DNA from: Apodemus sylvaticus
Lineage: Eukaryota > Chordata > Mammalia > Rodentia > Muridae
Length of the DNA stretch: 64,000 nt
Reading direction: 5' to 3'
NCBI RefSeq assembly: GCF_947179515.1
Contig: NC_067490.1
Coordinates: forward strand, 33,158,925-33,222,924
The notes under the pieces are model-generated. The model was not told the DNA's origin. It ran no database searches and saw nothing but the letters and a program-made list of their open reading frames with translations. Within the stretch, counting starts at the first letter, position 1. Each line of letters starts with the position of its first letter. The position numbers were made by a program, and so were the translations under genes. Of the stretch, positions 48,227-60,715 are shown piece after piece.

Positions 48227-49787
48227 TGGGGCTCCTAGTTGTCAAAGCTTATTAACCTGTCCAGAATCTTCCAGATTCATGTGAAAGTAGCCTTCAGAGG
48301 GATTATAAATCCCTCCAAGGATTGTGGCCTTCTGGAAGGCTGGCTTGGGACTTAGTCCAGACTTCTCTCTATCTTTCCCTTGCTGCTTTCCTCCTTTTCA
48401 ACACCATGTTATTCCTGTTCAGTTTCAAGCAACTATAGACATCTCTGCACCATGGAGAAGTTTCTCTCTAGGAACAAGCAAGTTGGCTCTGGGCCTTTAC
48501 ATGCCCGAGCAAGGTTGGTGAGTCTAGGAAAATAAGGGAACAAGAAGCAATTGCATGCATGGGACATGAGTGTGAAAGGAATCTGGCAAGAACAAAGAAC
48601 TCTATAAGTCTTCCCTCTGTCCATGTTGTGGATCGTGTGCCATGTACCCCTTCCTTGACTAGGAATCCAGTCACAACCTTTGTGTCATAAAGAGGTGTTA
48701 TGGAGTGCCCATTTTTGCCTCACCCTCCACTGCCTGGGGCTGGCATGGGTCCAGGCCAGTGCACATAGCACTGAGCTGTTGGATCTGGAATTCCACAGTG
48801 GATAAAACTTCTATCATCTTTGTACTCTGCTTGCCCTCAGCAGCCAGTGGCACACATTGTGGAAGCTGTGCCTGTCAACTCTCCAGAGTAAGAACTACCG
48901 GAATACAGTAGGATGCTCTCTAGTCCTTTGCAAGTGGCCCAAACAGCTACTTCTCACAAGCATCACATGAATGATATTGAATTCCTAGCTACTGCGTGTC
49001 ATCAGTCCACTGGAAGAGCAATATCTAGTTGTACTGCATGAAACTGTCCTACTCCACTGACAGGAAATTAGTACATTATGATTTCATTGTCTCCCTTATT
49101 TTTAAGTCCGGGCCATATAATCAAAACAAAACTGAGAAATAATGATTCATCCTCTTCCAAAGTGGAAAACCACTCCCCAGATTTCCCCTCCTCCCAGAGC
49201 CATCTAAGTTAGGTAAAAGAGGAAAGGGGTCTGCAGAAATGACTACATTGTTATTATCCTGCCTGACTTCCAGACAAGAATGAAAAAGGACCCTACCCAA
49301 TGAAGCCAGTCCTGGCAGGTGAGAGAGAAGTTGTGTCTTTTGCACTGGGGGGGGGGGCGGGGGGGGGAAGACTGGGATTTAAGTAGACTTCCAAGTCATG
49401 AGTAAAAGCTATTTCAAAAACAATTGATGCACAGCACAAGTCCCTTGTCCTCCTGAGGTCATTGCATTGCAGCCCCATGTTTATTGATGAGCACGTTCTA
49501 TTCTAATCAGTATTCAAATCAGAGTGTTTGCCTTATTCTAAACTCAATTTTTCATATATTGTGGTTTCAAAAGTTGTTTTAAAAATGAAACCTTTACTAG
49601 CAGTGCAACAACAACAACAACAACAAAGGCATACAGGAACAGAAGGTTCTGCACAGACAATAAGAAAATGGTGGCAGTGGTTGGGGTGGGGGGGTGGCAG
49701 GGAATGTGGCAGTGATAACTCAGGAAAAACCATTGTAAAACAGTTTGTGCAGAAACAATTTCTGCTGATGAGTCACATCTTCCAAGT
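48227..49787. other. No gene seen; G-rich run at 49347-49368
   Basis: Unassigned sequence. A nearly pure G run (about 49,347-49,368, one C) could form a G-quadruplex. A short (CAA)n occurs at about 49,607-49,625. Confidence 0.5.
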
Positions 49788-50235
49788 TTTCTATGAGGCA
49801 TCCGTGTCTCTTTAAAGAAACATTTGTCAGGAAGGGTGAGTTCAAGATGTGTCATTTTAATTATTACACGAGTAACCTTCAGATTCAAAATGATTTTTTG
49901 ATTCACCCACTGAGTGAAATGCATGAAAACTAACCAAACTTCTTTTTTTCCTAATATTCCTGAGATTTTCTGCTCCTGTGACTTCCAGTCCAAATAGCCT
50001 AGCAACGCCAATGCAGAGATAAGTCTAATAGTTAAACGCCATTCTCTGAACCATGAAAAAAATCAATACAAAAGTGTTGCTGGCTTGATGAGAGTGAAGA
50101 TATGACTGTCACCTGGGCTGGTGTCACAGACGCGGGTTAAGCCTCTTGCATGGAAAAAGTCTGATGCCCTTCAAGGCCTCACGAAGTTTAGCAATCTCCA
50201 GAGAGGGACTGTGTGAAGAAATGCTGCTGGCTTCT

Positions 50236-50735
50236 ATTTGGTTTTTCCTACTGCTGTGATCTCTAACTAATCAAGATGCTTGCTCACAACCACAATTGTG
50301 GCTTGGATATGAGGCATTGCAACAGGAAGCCCTTATGTAAAAGATTTCCTCACCCACTGATGACTGATGATTGGATCATGATGTATCTAACTTTTTCAAT
50401 GGACCAACCCACTGATGAATTTGTAGATTGACGGTCTGTTTGGAAACGGGACCTGCTTGAACAAAGTGCGTTGCTAGAAGCTTGACCTCTGAAGAATGTC
50501 CAAGCCTTCCTGCCATTCTTTCTTCTTCCTGGTCACGATAAAGTGAGCAGCTTTGTTTGACTATGGCTTTCAGTCATGATACTTTGTCTCACCACCAATG
50601 GGCCTACCAATAATATAACCAAGTGAACAAGAACCGAAGTTGGTAAAATAAAGTCACTGAAACCATGAGTCAAAGTAAGTCATTAATCCTTTCAGTTCTC
50701 TCAAGTACTTTGCCACAACAAGAAGAAACTAAGAA
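50236..50735 (+). mobile_element. LTR-like rodent repeat (copy 1)
   Basis: 'cctactgctgtgatctctaa', 'ggcttggatatgaggcattg' and a terminal 'gccacaacaagaagaaacta' give a MaLR-like organisation. The paired copy lies at 56,695-57,195. Family not determined. Confidence 0.4.
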
Positions 50736-51532
50736 TCACATCTATCTGTGTGTATATATGTTCATTTGAATTGTAACAATTACTATAATGAGGACCTAGA
50801 AACATCAGTCACTTGGAAAAATATCCATCATTTAGACAGCTCCTGAGCAGGTGTGTTGACAGATTTTTTTGGGAGGAATTGGTAGTGCAATGAAGAGACC
50901 CAATAGAGGGATCTCAACAGAGGATGCTTCCAGGACAGGATAGAAGGAAAGTCAGTGTAGGAGACACTATGGGAGCATTAGTTGAGTATGAGTAAGAAAT
51001 TCCATAGCAAATTAAATTGCACTGCTGTATTCTAGAAAGTTAAACCATCCAAACCAGGGCTTTGTGACGTCATCCATGATACCTAAGTAGAGAGAAGAGC
51101 AAACATAAGAACCCACCATAATCCAGGTAAGGCAAGGTCACTGGGAATTATGAGAGTGTTAGATACTACTAGCAAAAAGTACAAAATATCTTTGAATTCT
51201 CCAGTTTCACGATTAAAAAAACATAAAAGAACTATGTAAAATACCCTGATATAATTTTGTTTTAATAAAAACTAATTTGATTTTTTTCCAATATACAAAA
51301 GATTGAGTATTTAATCCACTGTGTGCTGGGGCTACAACTATGCTAATCTGCAAAGCTGGCCTTCAACTTAATCTGTCTCAGGCTTTAAGACCTAAAGAAT
51401 TAAACCTCCAAAATAGGAGTCTAGAATCCTATATCTTTTTAACAAGCACTTCAATTGAATCATAGAATCAGGAGAGTCTGAAAAATAACTAACACAAAAC
51501 CATGCAAGATGCTTATATCTACAAGAGACTAT

Positions 51533-51775
51533 TCAGAGGCTAGAAAGAACCAAGCAGTTAAGAGATCTTTCTGCTCTTTCAGAGGTCTTATGTTTGGTAC
51601 CCAGTAGTCAGGGCAGAAAGTTCACAATGGTCTGTAATTCCAACTCAGAGACCAATACCCTTTACTGTCTTTTATGGGCACCTGTAATCACTTACACATG
51701 CCTAACTATATGCACGTACACACATACATACACACATACACACACATACACACACACAATTTAAAATAAATCTTA
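51533..51775 (+). mobile_element. B2/B3-type SINE (copy 1)
   Basis: A decayed tRNA-like head ('gcagttaagagatctttctg', 'ctctttcagaggtcttatg'), a middle with 'caatggtctgtaattccaac', then a CA-rich stretch (51,718-51,760) and 'aaaataaatctta'. This is the layout of B3-class SINEs. The paired copy is at 57,985-58,230. Confidence 0.65.
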
Positions 51776-52299
51776 AAATATACTCCTCAAATAGCAGTAT
51801 ATTTCAAAACTGTTCTTTTCTTCTTTTTTGGAAAATACAATGTGGGCTCTTCTAGACTCGATGATTAACAAATGCTGCAGTGCTGCCCCAAGAGACCCTT
51901 AAACACACCTAGATATAGTATTTAGAAGCTTTGAAGGTACAAAAAAAGCATATACATTTTCCAATATTCAAAACCTATCAATGTAATTCAGTGAAAACCA
52001 TACATGTGTGTCCCTGATAGACAAAGAATTTTCAGCATGCAGCATAGTCTCACTTCTGTGCTGCCATTAATGCTCATTAACATAAGTGACAATAAGTGCC
52101 AACATAGCTGTTGGACTGATACTCATTTAGGAAATTGCAGTTTGATACAGAAATAAACTTGCTTTTCTAAAAAAAAAAAAAATCAATGAATGTATTTCAA
52201 GAGAAGGTTGGTTCTATGAAGTTTCCAAGAGGAGGACTGCATGTTGTATTATTAATTGTAAGTTTTGTTCCACCTGTCTTTATAAGGTAAAATGTAATT

Positions 52300-52512
52300 G
52301 TGTTTATGTGTGTGGGGGGGGGGTTGAGTTATTCTTGTGTGTATAGGTATATGAGGTTAGATGTGTTTGTGTTTGTGTGTGTGTCTATGTCTATGTCTTA
52401 GTCTATGTATATATGATTTGTTGTGTTTGTGTGTGTATGTATATGGGATGAGTTGAGTTGGTGGGATGGGTATGTTGAGTTTTTTGTGTGTAGATTGGTG
52501 TGAGGTGTGTGT

Positions 52513-52551
<39 letters not shown>

Positions 52552-52660
52552 GCATGAGGTATATTTGAGTGTATATATGGGGATGAGCTATATTTGTGTG
52601 TTGAGGGTGAGTTGTGTCTGTGTGCCTATACGAGGGTGAGTTGTATTTATGTGTGGCTAT
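52300..52660. repeat. TG-rich tract with GGGATGAG-like interruptions (copy 1)
   Basis: A G run, imperfect TG, 'gtctatgtctatgtctta', and a pure TG core at about 52,511-52,547. The paired copy (58,760-59,110) differs in G-run and TG-core length. The His/Thr-rich minus-strand frame is an artefact. Confidence 0.9.
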
Positions 52661-53274
52661 AGGGTTGTTTTGAACACTTTCCAGCACACTCTTAATAGAA
52701 CTCTCTCATTTTGTACATAAGTAAAATACTTATCAAAGAGGACTACATGCCATCAGCTCTACTGGAAGAAGCCTTTTCCTTAAGCTTATACAAACCATTT
52801 CCCAATTCTGCTGGCAAGGTATCTTCCTGGTCTTGGGAATAGCAAAATTCAGTTATGTCTTTCCCTTTTATTTATTTTTAAAGCATCATTATCATGGAGA
52901 AATAACGATGCCAATGTTCATTCTTTTTTAAAAGACAACTGAGGTTGGTAATGAACAAGTTATATGAATAGGCCAGGAGTGGTAAGACTGAGCCTGAACC
53001 CTGCTGTGCTGAGCCTTTCCAGCCCTTCTGCTTTGGTTACCATAGCATCTTGGCTCTCATGAATTATACTGGATTGCCCTGCCTGCCTGACTTGTCGCCC
53101 TCTCTGCTTTTCTCTTCTCTATGCACTTTCACCATGTTCTTCCCCAACTTACAGCTACAGTTGTAACCTTAATTTTCTCAAAACCTGTTTTTAATGATGG
53201 TTCTTACATGGTTTAACTCCCCTGGTAGCTCATCACCCACCAGAAGTAGTGGAAAAGAAAGGATTTGGGGGCGG

Positions 53275-54275
53275 GGTGGGGAACCTGTTTAGAAAGGTTC
53301 TTTGGAGTAACTCCTGTCTGTGTTGTCTAGAAATCGACAGTTCAGTTCACAACTTAGTAGAAGCAGTTCAAACCATTTGAAAACACCTCACAGATACACC
53401 AGCAGTCCAGTTCAGTAGAGTTGGGACAGACAATCAGCAGCAGAGGCCTGATCTAGCCTCAGCCTCAGAACAATTCAACAGGAGGGACCAGCAGGAATAC
53501 CAGGAGAAGTTCTTGGCTGTCCCTCTCTCAGCAAAGTGAAGATAATTGAAGACAAGACATCCACAAGTGTTGCACAGCTGGGTATACCAGAAAGCCAAGC
53601 TCTGTCTCTGTCACTCCATGGAGTCCTACCTTTACCCTCCAAACATCAAGTGTCCTCTATATACCTTGCCTCAGCACAGGTCATGCCTCACTGTGGGTCC
53701 TGCCTCAGCAGGTACATCCAGCCTGAGTCCTTGAAAGTGGCCACAAACTATAGCACACAACCGGAAAGTTTTTGGTGCGTTTCTCTTTATGGAATCCCAA
53801 CAAATTCAGCTTAACTATGCAATGTAAGGCAGGCATATGCATGTGTGTTGTTAGCAAAGAATCCTTCAGCACCTGTCCTTTCATGTGCTTGCTTTAGCAG
53901 AACATCCTCTCTCACGTGTTTGCTTCAGCGAAACATTCCTTCACTAGGCTGCCTTAGCCTTTCACACCCACATCCACTTTATCGAAATGTTCCTTCACGT
54001 GTATGCCCCAGCAAAGCCCATCCAACCAACTTTCCAAAGAACCCTTAAGTTTCCACTTCAACAGTCCTGTCTTTCCCTGTCCTCAGAGTTGTCACTCTTC
54101 CTACCATTCCACTCTCTGCTCCACATTTAAAACAATGTGGCACTGACCCTGAGCAATTATGATACCACGTTGCTTTTAGTATGGCTGCATCTAGGATGGG
54201 GCTTCCCCAGCCATACCCAGAGCAGCACGTTTTGTCTCCGCTGTGCCTCAGCACAGTGAACCACTGACATCAGGA
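53275..54275 (+). mobile_element. RMER-like rodent LTR-type repeat (copy 1)
   Basis: Contains 'ctccatggagtcctaccttt', 'gcaggtacatccagcctgag' and internal degenerate units of the type 'ttcacgtgtttgcttcagcg' repeated about every 38-40 bases between 53,860 and 54,010, then 'cagagcagcacgttttgtct'. I recognise it as a widespread rodent medium-reiterated repeat, name unverified. The paired copy is at 59,715-60,715. The open frames inside it are incidental. Confidence 0.5.
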
Positions 54276-55079
54276 AGGAAACAGGAACATTGACTGATTG
54301 CTGAATATAGAGATGTTGTTCTATTTTTCATGACTCTTCATACCCAAAACATGTCAGAAATTGAGTTTTAAATAAGAAGTTTTGGTTGTGAAAGCTGTCT
54401 TTGTGTAAAGGGCTTATTAAGGAACAAATTGAATGAGTTCCTTGCTAGCAGTGACTGTGCATGCATTAAGAGAAGATGAAAGGGCCAGCGTATCCAGATG
54501 CTGCTACATATTATGTTCTCTTGGAATGCCAAATTTCAGCCTTGCCTAATATTTATTAGGCATTGAGTTTTGGTATTTCACAGGTCTGTTGACCAGAATC
54601 ATCTGAGCGTTTTAAATTTAAAAATTCCATTTGGAATTCTGCAATCAAACCTTAGAGCTGGATACTAAATCAATTTCTGTAATTTTAAATTAGGAATAAA
54701 AACCTAGGTGATAAATCCTCCAGACACCATATAAGTTTACAGATGACTCTGAGACAATCATTACATAAGTGGTCTCTAATCTAGTTGTTTATTCAGTCAG
54801 TCAGTCACTAGGCAGTCACTCAACTGATGCTTGTTCAACAAGTCATTCTTTCCTGTTCTCTTAATCATGTTTTGATGGCTTTAAGTTTTCAATAATTATT
54901 AAAACATATTAATGTGATACTATGGGCATTTCATATTATGTAGCTTCCAGGAAAATAAATTGGAGAGTTGATGGGTAAGAAGAAAGGGACAATGGAGAAG
55001 GGCAAGGAGGTAGCAAGCCAGCAAAGAATTGAGAAAGAAAATCAATGTTTATTTAGCTAGCATGTCCCAAGAACTGTAG

Positions 55080-55290
55080 AAGGCAGTGACATGGGTTCAA
55101 GCCCTTTTTCTGCAACCTAATGGCTAAATGACTTAAGATTGGCTCAGAATCTCTTAGTCTTCACATACAAAGCAAAATAAAGGAAATGCCTACTATTTTT
55201 TTTTAGAATGCAGTGAGGACTAAATGAGACAGTTCATATTAAAAGTGTTTTATAAACTGTGACAGTAAGTAAATGTTAATTGTGGTTTTC
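55080..55290 (+). mobile_element. MIR SINE (copy 1)
   Basis: 'catgggttcaagcccttttt', 'aatggctaaatgacttaaga', 'cagtgaggactaaatgagac' and 'gacagtaagtaaatgttaat' follow MIR order closely. The paired copy is at 61,520-61,730. Confidence 0.75.
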
Positions 55291-55814
55291 ATTACGTGCA
55301 GTTGCTTTCTTTAGTCTGAAATTAAGGAACAAGAACCATGGCTAAAAATTCCCTTTGCATACACAGAACATTCAGAAGTGTCAGACTGACTGATTTGACA
55401 GGTGAAGAGACAACATCAAACAAAGCTCATCCCAAATAAAAATAAAATAAAGCTAAAGACAAGTACCCATGGGCTCTCTAGAAGGATGTGGCAGCCTTAA
55501 GAAATGTAAACAACCCTTTTTATTTCTCTGCATCTTGATGTTCTTCCCCTCTTAACAGAATCTCTTTCACATTTAAACTGAAAATATAACTGACTAGCTA
55601 TATTATCATTACTTCTTTCAGTCATTCACAAACCAAACTCATAAAGAGTCTGAAAGAATGTCAGTGGGATGAGGGACTGAAGAACACATGCTTTCTGGTA
55701 AACCCAAAGAGAGTGCCTCACTAGTGAGGCTGGAAACCAAGAAAACCACCCGTGGCCTGTGCAGCACTGGTAAAGCTATTTTCTATTCATAGTTTCACTG
55801 GATTTTAGTGATAG

Positions 55815-56044
55815 TCTTCCTCCTCCTCCCTCTTCTTCCTTCTTCTTCTTCTTCTTCTTCTTCTTCTTCTTCTTCTTCTTCTTCTTCTTCTTCTTCTCTT
55901 CTTCTTCTTCTTCTTCTTCTTTTTCTTCTTCTTCTTCTTCTTCTTCTTCTTCTTCTTCTTCTTCTTCTTCTTCTTCTTCTTCTTCTTCTTCTTCTTCTTC
56001 TTCTTCTCCTTCTCCTCCTCCTCCTCCTCCTCCTCCTCCTCCTT
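55815..56044. repeat. (TTC)n/(TCC)n array truncated by the gap
   Basis: 230 bases of pure pyrimidine: TTC units with a TTTTTC interruption near 55,920, then TCC units up to the first N. The same order, including a TTTTTC interruption, occurs at 62,254-62,509. Confidence 0.97.
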
Positions 56045-56244
56045 NNNNNNNNNNNNNNNNNNNNNNNNNNNNNNNNNNNNNNNNNNNNNNNNNNNNNNNN
56101 NNNNNNNNNNNNNNNNNNNNNNNNNNNNNNNNNNNNNNNNNNNNNNNNNNNNNNNNNNNNNNNNNNNNNNNNNNNNNNNNNNNNNNNNNNNNNNNNNNNN
56201 NNNNNNNNNNNNNNNNNNNNNNNNNNNNNNNNNNNNNNNNNNNN
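56045..56244. other. Assembly gap of exactly 200 N
   Basis: A round-number gap, so a placeholder and not a measured length. It separates a contig ending in a TTC/TCC array from one that begins inside the duplicated segment. Two open frames drawn across it are meaningless. Confidence 0.99.
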
Positions 56245-56694
56245 TTTCTATGAGGCATCCGTGTCTCTTTAAAGAAACATTTGTCAGGAAGGGTGAGTTC
56301 AAGATGTGTCATTTTAATTATTACATGAGTAACCTTCAGATTCAAAATGATTTTTTGATTCACCCACTGAGTGAAATGCATGAAAACTAACCAAACTTCT
56401 TTTTTTCCTAATATTCCTGAGATTTTCTGCTCCTGTGACTTCCAGTCCAAATAGCCTAGCAACACCAATGTAGAGATAAGTCTAATAGTTAAACGCCATT
56501 CTCTGAACCATGAAAAAATCAATACAAAAGTGTTTGCTGGCTTGATGAGAGTGAAGATATGACTGTCACCTGGGCTGGTGTCACAGACGCGGGTTAAGGC
56601 TCTTGCATGGAAAAAAGTCTGATGCCCTTCAAGGCCTCACGAAGTTTAGCAATCTCCAGAGAGGGACTGTGTGAAGAAAAGCTGCTGGCTTCTA

Positions 56695-57195
56695 TTTGGT
56701 TTTTCCTACTGCTGTGATCTCTAACTAATCAAGATGCTTGCTCACAACCACAATTGTGGCTTGGATATGAGGCATTGCAACAGGAAGCCCTTATGTAAAA
56801 GATTTCCTCACCCACTGATGACTGATAATTGGATCATGATGTATCTAACTTTTACAATGGATCAACCCACTGATGAATTTGTAGATTGACGGTCTGTTCG
56901 GAAACGGGACCTGCTTGAACAAAGTGCGTTGCTAGAAGCTTGACCTCTGAAGAATGTCCAAGCCTTCCTGCCATTCTTTCTTCTTCCTGGTCATGATAAA
57001 GTGAGCAGCTTTGTTTGACTCTGGCTTGCAGTCATGATACTTTGTCTCACCACACAATGGGCCTACCAATAATATAACCAAGTGAACAAGGACTGAAGTT
57101 GGTAAAATAAAGTCACTGAAACCATGAGTCAAAGTAAGTCATTAATCCTTTCAGTTCTCTCAAGTACTTTGCCACAACAAGAAGAAACTAAGAAT
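56695..57195 (+). mobile_element. LTR-like rodent repeat (copy 2)
   Basis: Counterpart of 50,236-50,735, with roughly a dozen substitutions. One example is 'ctgttcggaaacg' here against 'ctgtttggaaacg' in copy 1. Confidence 0.4.
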
Positions 57196-57984
57196 CATAT
57201 CTATCTGTGTGTATATATGTTCATTTGAATTGTAACAATTACTATAATGAGGACCTAGAAACATCAGTCACTTAGAAAAATATCCATCATTTAGACAGCT
57301 CCTGAGCAGGTGTGTTGACAGATTTTTTTGGGAGGAATTGGTAGTGCAATGAAGAGACCCAATAGAGGGATCTCAACAGAGGATGCTTCCAGGACAGGAT
57401 AGAAGGAAAGTCAGTGTAGGAGACACTATGGGAGCATTAGTTGAGTATGAGTAAGAAATTCCATAGCAAATTAAATTGCACTGCTGTATTCTAGAAAGTT
57501 AAACCATCCAAACCAGGGCTTTGTGACGTCATCCATGATACCTAAGTAGAGAGAAGAGCAAACATAAGAACCCACCATAATCCAGGTAAGGCTCTGGGAA
57601 TTATGAGAGTGTTAGATACTACTAGCAAAAAGTACAAAATATCTTTGAATTCTCCAGTTTCACAATTAAAAAAAACATAAAAGAACTATGTAAAATACCC
57701 TGATATAATTTTGTTTTAATAAAAACTAATTTGATTTTTTCCAGTATACAAAAGATTGAGTATTTAATCCACTGTGTGCTGGGGCTACAACTATGCTAAT
57801 CTGCAAAGCTGGCCTTCAACTTAATCTGTCTCAGGCTTTAAGACCTAAAGAATTAAACCTCCAAAATAGGAGCCTAGAATCCTATATTTTTTTAACAAGC
57901 ACTTCAATTGAATCATAGAATCAGGAGAGTCTGAAAAATAACTAACACAAAACCATGCAAGATGCTTATATCTACAAGAGACTA

Positions 57985-58230
57985 TTCAGAGGCTAGAAAG
58001 AACCAAGCAGTTAAGAGATCTTTCTGCTCTTTCAGAGGTCTTATGTTTGGTACCCAGTAGTCAGGGCAGAAAGTTCACAATGGTCTGTAATTCCAACTCA
58101 GAGACCAACACCCTTTACTGTCTTTTATGGGTACCTGTAATCATTTACACATGCCTAATTATATGCACATACACACATACATACACACATACACACACAT
58201 AACACACACAATTTAAAATAAATCTTAAAA
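57985..58230 (+). mobile_element. B2/B3-type SINE (copy 2)
   Basis: Counterpart of 51,533-51,775. The CA stretch differs ('cacataacacacac' against 'cacatacacacac'). Confidence 0.65.
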
Positions 58231-58759
58231 TATACTCCTCAAATAGCAGTATATTTCAAAACTATTCTTTTCTTCTTTTTTGGAAAATACAATGTGGGCT
58301 CTTCTAGACTCGATGATTAACAAATGCTGCAGTGCTGCCTCAAGAGACCCTTAAACACACCTAGATATAGTATTTAGAAGCTTTGAAAGTACAAAAAAAG
58401 CATATACATTTTCCAATATTCAAAACCTATCAATGTAATTCAGTGAAAACCATACATGTGTGTCCCTGATAGACAAAGAATTTTCAGCATGCAGCATAGT
58501 CTCACTTCTGTGCTGCCATTAATGCTCATTAACATAAGTGACAATAAGTGCCAACATAGCTGTTGGACTGATACTCATTTAGGAAATTGCAGTTTGATAC
58601 AGAAATAAACTTGCTTTTCTAAAAAAAAAAAAAATCAATGAATGTATTTCAAGAGAAGGTTGGTTCTATGAAGTTTCCAAGAGGAGGACTGCATGTTGTA
58701 TTATTAATTGTAAGTTTTGTTCCACCTGTCTTTATAAGGTAAAATGTAATTGTGTTTAT

Positions 58760-58952
58760 GTGTGTGGGGGGGGTTGAGTTATTCTTGTGTGTATAGGTAT
58801 ATGAGGTTAGATGTGTTTGTGTTTGTGTGTGTGTCTATGTCTATGTCTTAGTCTATGTATATATGATTTGTTGTGTTTGTGTGTGTATGTATATGGGATG
58901 AGTTGAGTTGGTGGGATGGGTATGTTGAGTTTTTTGTGTGTAGATTGGTGTG

Positions 58953-58992
<40 letters not shown>

Positions 58993-59110
58993 GCATGAGG
59001 TATATTTGAGTGTATATATGGGGATGAGCTATATTTGTGTGTTGAGGGTGAGTTGTGTCTGTGTGCCTATACGAGGGTGAGTTGTATTTATGTGTGGCTA
59101 TAGGGTTGTT
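58760..59110. repeat. TG-rich tract (copy 2)
   Basis: Counterpart of 52,300-52,660 with a shorter G run and without one 'gtgtggtg' interruption. Confidence 0.9.
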
Positions 59111-59714
59111 TTGAACACTTTCCAGCACACTCTTAATAGAACTCTCTCATTTTGTACATAAGTAAAATACTTATCAAAGAGGACTACATGCCATCAGCTC
59201 TACTGGAAGAAGCCTTTTCCTTAAGCTTATACAAACCATTTCCCAATTCTGCTGGCAAGGTATCTTCCTGGTCTTGGGAATAGCAAAATTCAGTTATGTC
59301 TTTCCCTTTTATTTATTTTTAAAGCATCGTTATCATGGAGAAATAACGATGCCAATGTTCATTCTTTTTTAAAAGACAACTGAGGTTGGTAATGAACAAG
59401 TTATATGAATAGGCCAGGAGTGGTAAGACTGAGCCTGAACCCTGCTGTGCTGAGCCTTTCCAGCCCTTCTGCTTTGGTTACCATAGCATCTTGGCTCTCA
59501 TGAATTATACTGGATTGCCCTACCTGCCTGACTTGTCGCCCTCTCTGCTTTTCTCTTCTCTATACACTTTCACCATGTTCTTCCCCAACTCACAGCTACA
59601 GTTGTAACCTTAATTTTCTCAAAACCTGTTTTTAATGATGGTTCTTACATGGTTTAACTCCCCTGGTAGCTCATCACCCACCAGAAGTAGTGGAAAAGAA
59701 AGGATTTGGGGGCA

Positions 59715-60715
59715 GGGTGGGGAACCTGTTTAGAAAGGTTCTTTGGAGTAACTCCTGTCTGTGTTGTCTAGAAATCGACAGTTCAGTTCACAACTTAGAC
59801 GAAGCAGTTCAAACCATTTGAAAACACCTCACAGATACACCAGCAGTCCAGTTCAGTAGAGTTGGGACAGACAATCAGCAGCAGAGGCATGATCTAGCCT
59901 CAGCCTCAGAACAATTCAACAGGAGGGACCAGCAGGAATACCAGGAGAAGTTCTTAGCTGTCCCTCTCTCAGCAAAGTGAAGATAATTGAAGACAAGACA
60001 TCCACGAGTGTTGCACAGTTGGGTATACCAGCAAGCCAAGCTCTGTCTCTATCACTCCATGGAGTCCTACCTTTACCCTCCAAACATCAAGTGTCCTCTA
60101 CATACCTTGCCTCAGCACAGGTCATGCCTCACTATGGGTCCTGCCTCAGCAGGTACATCCAGCCTGAGTCCTTGAAAGTGGCCACAAACTGTAGCACACA
60201 ACCGGAAAGTTTTTGGTGTGTTTCTCTTTATGGACTCCCAACAAATGCAGCTTAACTATGCAATGTAAGGCAGGCATATGCATGTGTGTTGTTAGCAAAG
60301 AATCCTTCAGCACCTGTCCTTTCATGTGCTTGCTTTAGCAGAACATCCTCTCTCACGTGTTTGCTTCAGCGAAACATTCCTTCACTAGTCTGCCTTAGCC
60401 TTTCACACCCGCATCCACTTTATCGAAATGTTCCTTCACGTGTATGCCCCAGCAAAGTCCATCCAACCAACTTTCCAAAGAACCCTTAAGTTTCCACTTC
60501 AACAGTCCTGTCTTTCCCTGTCCTCAGAGTTGTCACTCTTCCTACCATTCCACTCTCTGCTCCACATTTAAAACAATGTGGCACTGACCCTGAGCAATTA
60601 TGATACCACGTTGCTTTTAGTATGGCTGCATCTAGGATGGGGCTTCCCCAGCCATACCCAGAGCAGCACGTTTTGTCTCCACTGTGCCTCAGCACAGTGA
60701 ACCACTGACATCAGG
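59715..60715 (+). mobile_element. RMER-like rodent LTR-type repeat (copy 2)
   Basis: Counterpart of 53,275-54,275. About a dozen substitutions occur in the 500 bases from 59,960, the densest divergence I noted between the copies. Confidence 0.5.

Larger units (their letters stand above)
49788..56044 (+). repeat. 6-kb duplicated segment, copy 1 (ends in TTC array at the gap)
   Basis: From 'tttctatgaggcatccgtg' at 49,788 onward the sequence reappears from 56,245, collinear and in the same orientation, with substitutions and small indels that I estimate by eye at about 1-2% overall. Unique sequence ends at 55,814, and a pyrimidine-only TTC/TCC array runs to the first N. The copy contains an LTR-like repeat, a B3-type SINE, a TG-rich tract, an RMER-like repeat and a MIR, but no gene. 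Confidence 0.95.

Noticed and set aside
47861..48245. 125- and 104-codon Lys/Glu and Phe/Leu/Ser frames
   Set aside because: Pure translation of the GAAA tract in both directions.
53860..54010. CRISPR-like array (regular repeats of about 38-40 bases)
   Set aside because: The units are degenerate and contiguous without unique spacers, they lie inside a rodent interspersed repeat, and the host is a mammal.
55776..56522. Long open frames (154-248 codons) across the gap with poly-Glu, poly-Lys or poly-Leu
   Set aside because: They are translations of the TTC/TCC array joined through Ns. No real protein can be inferred across a placeholder gap.
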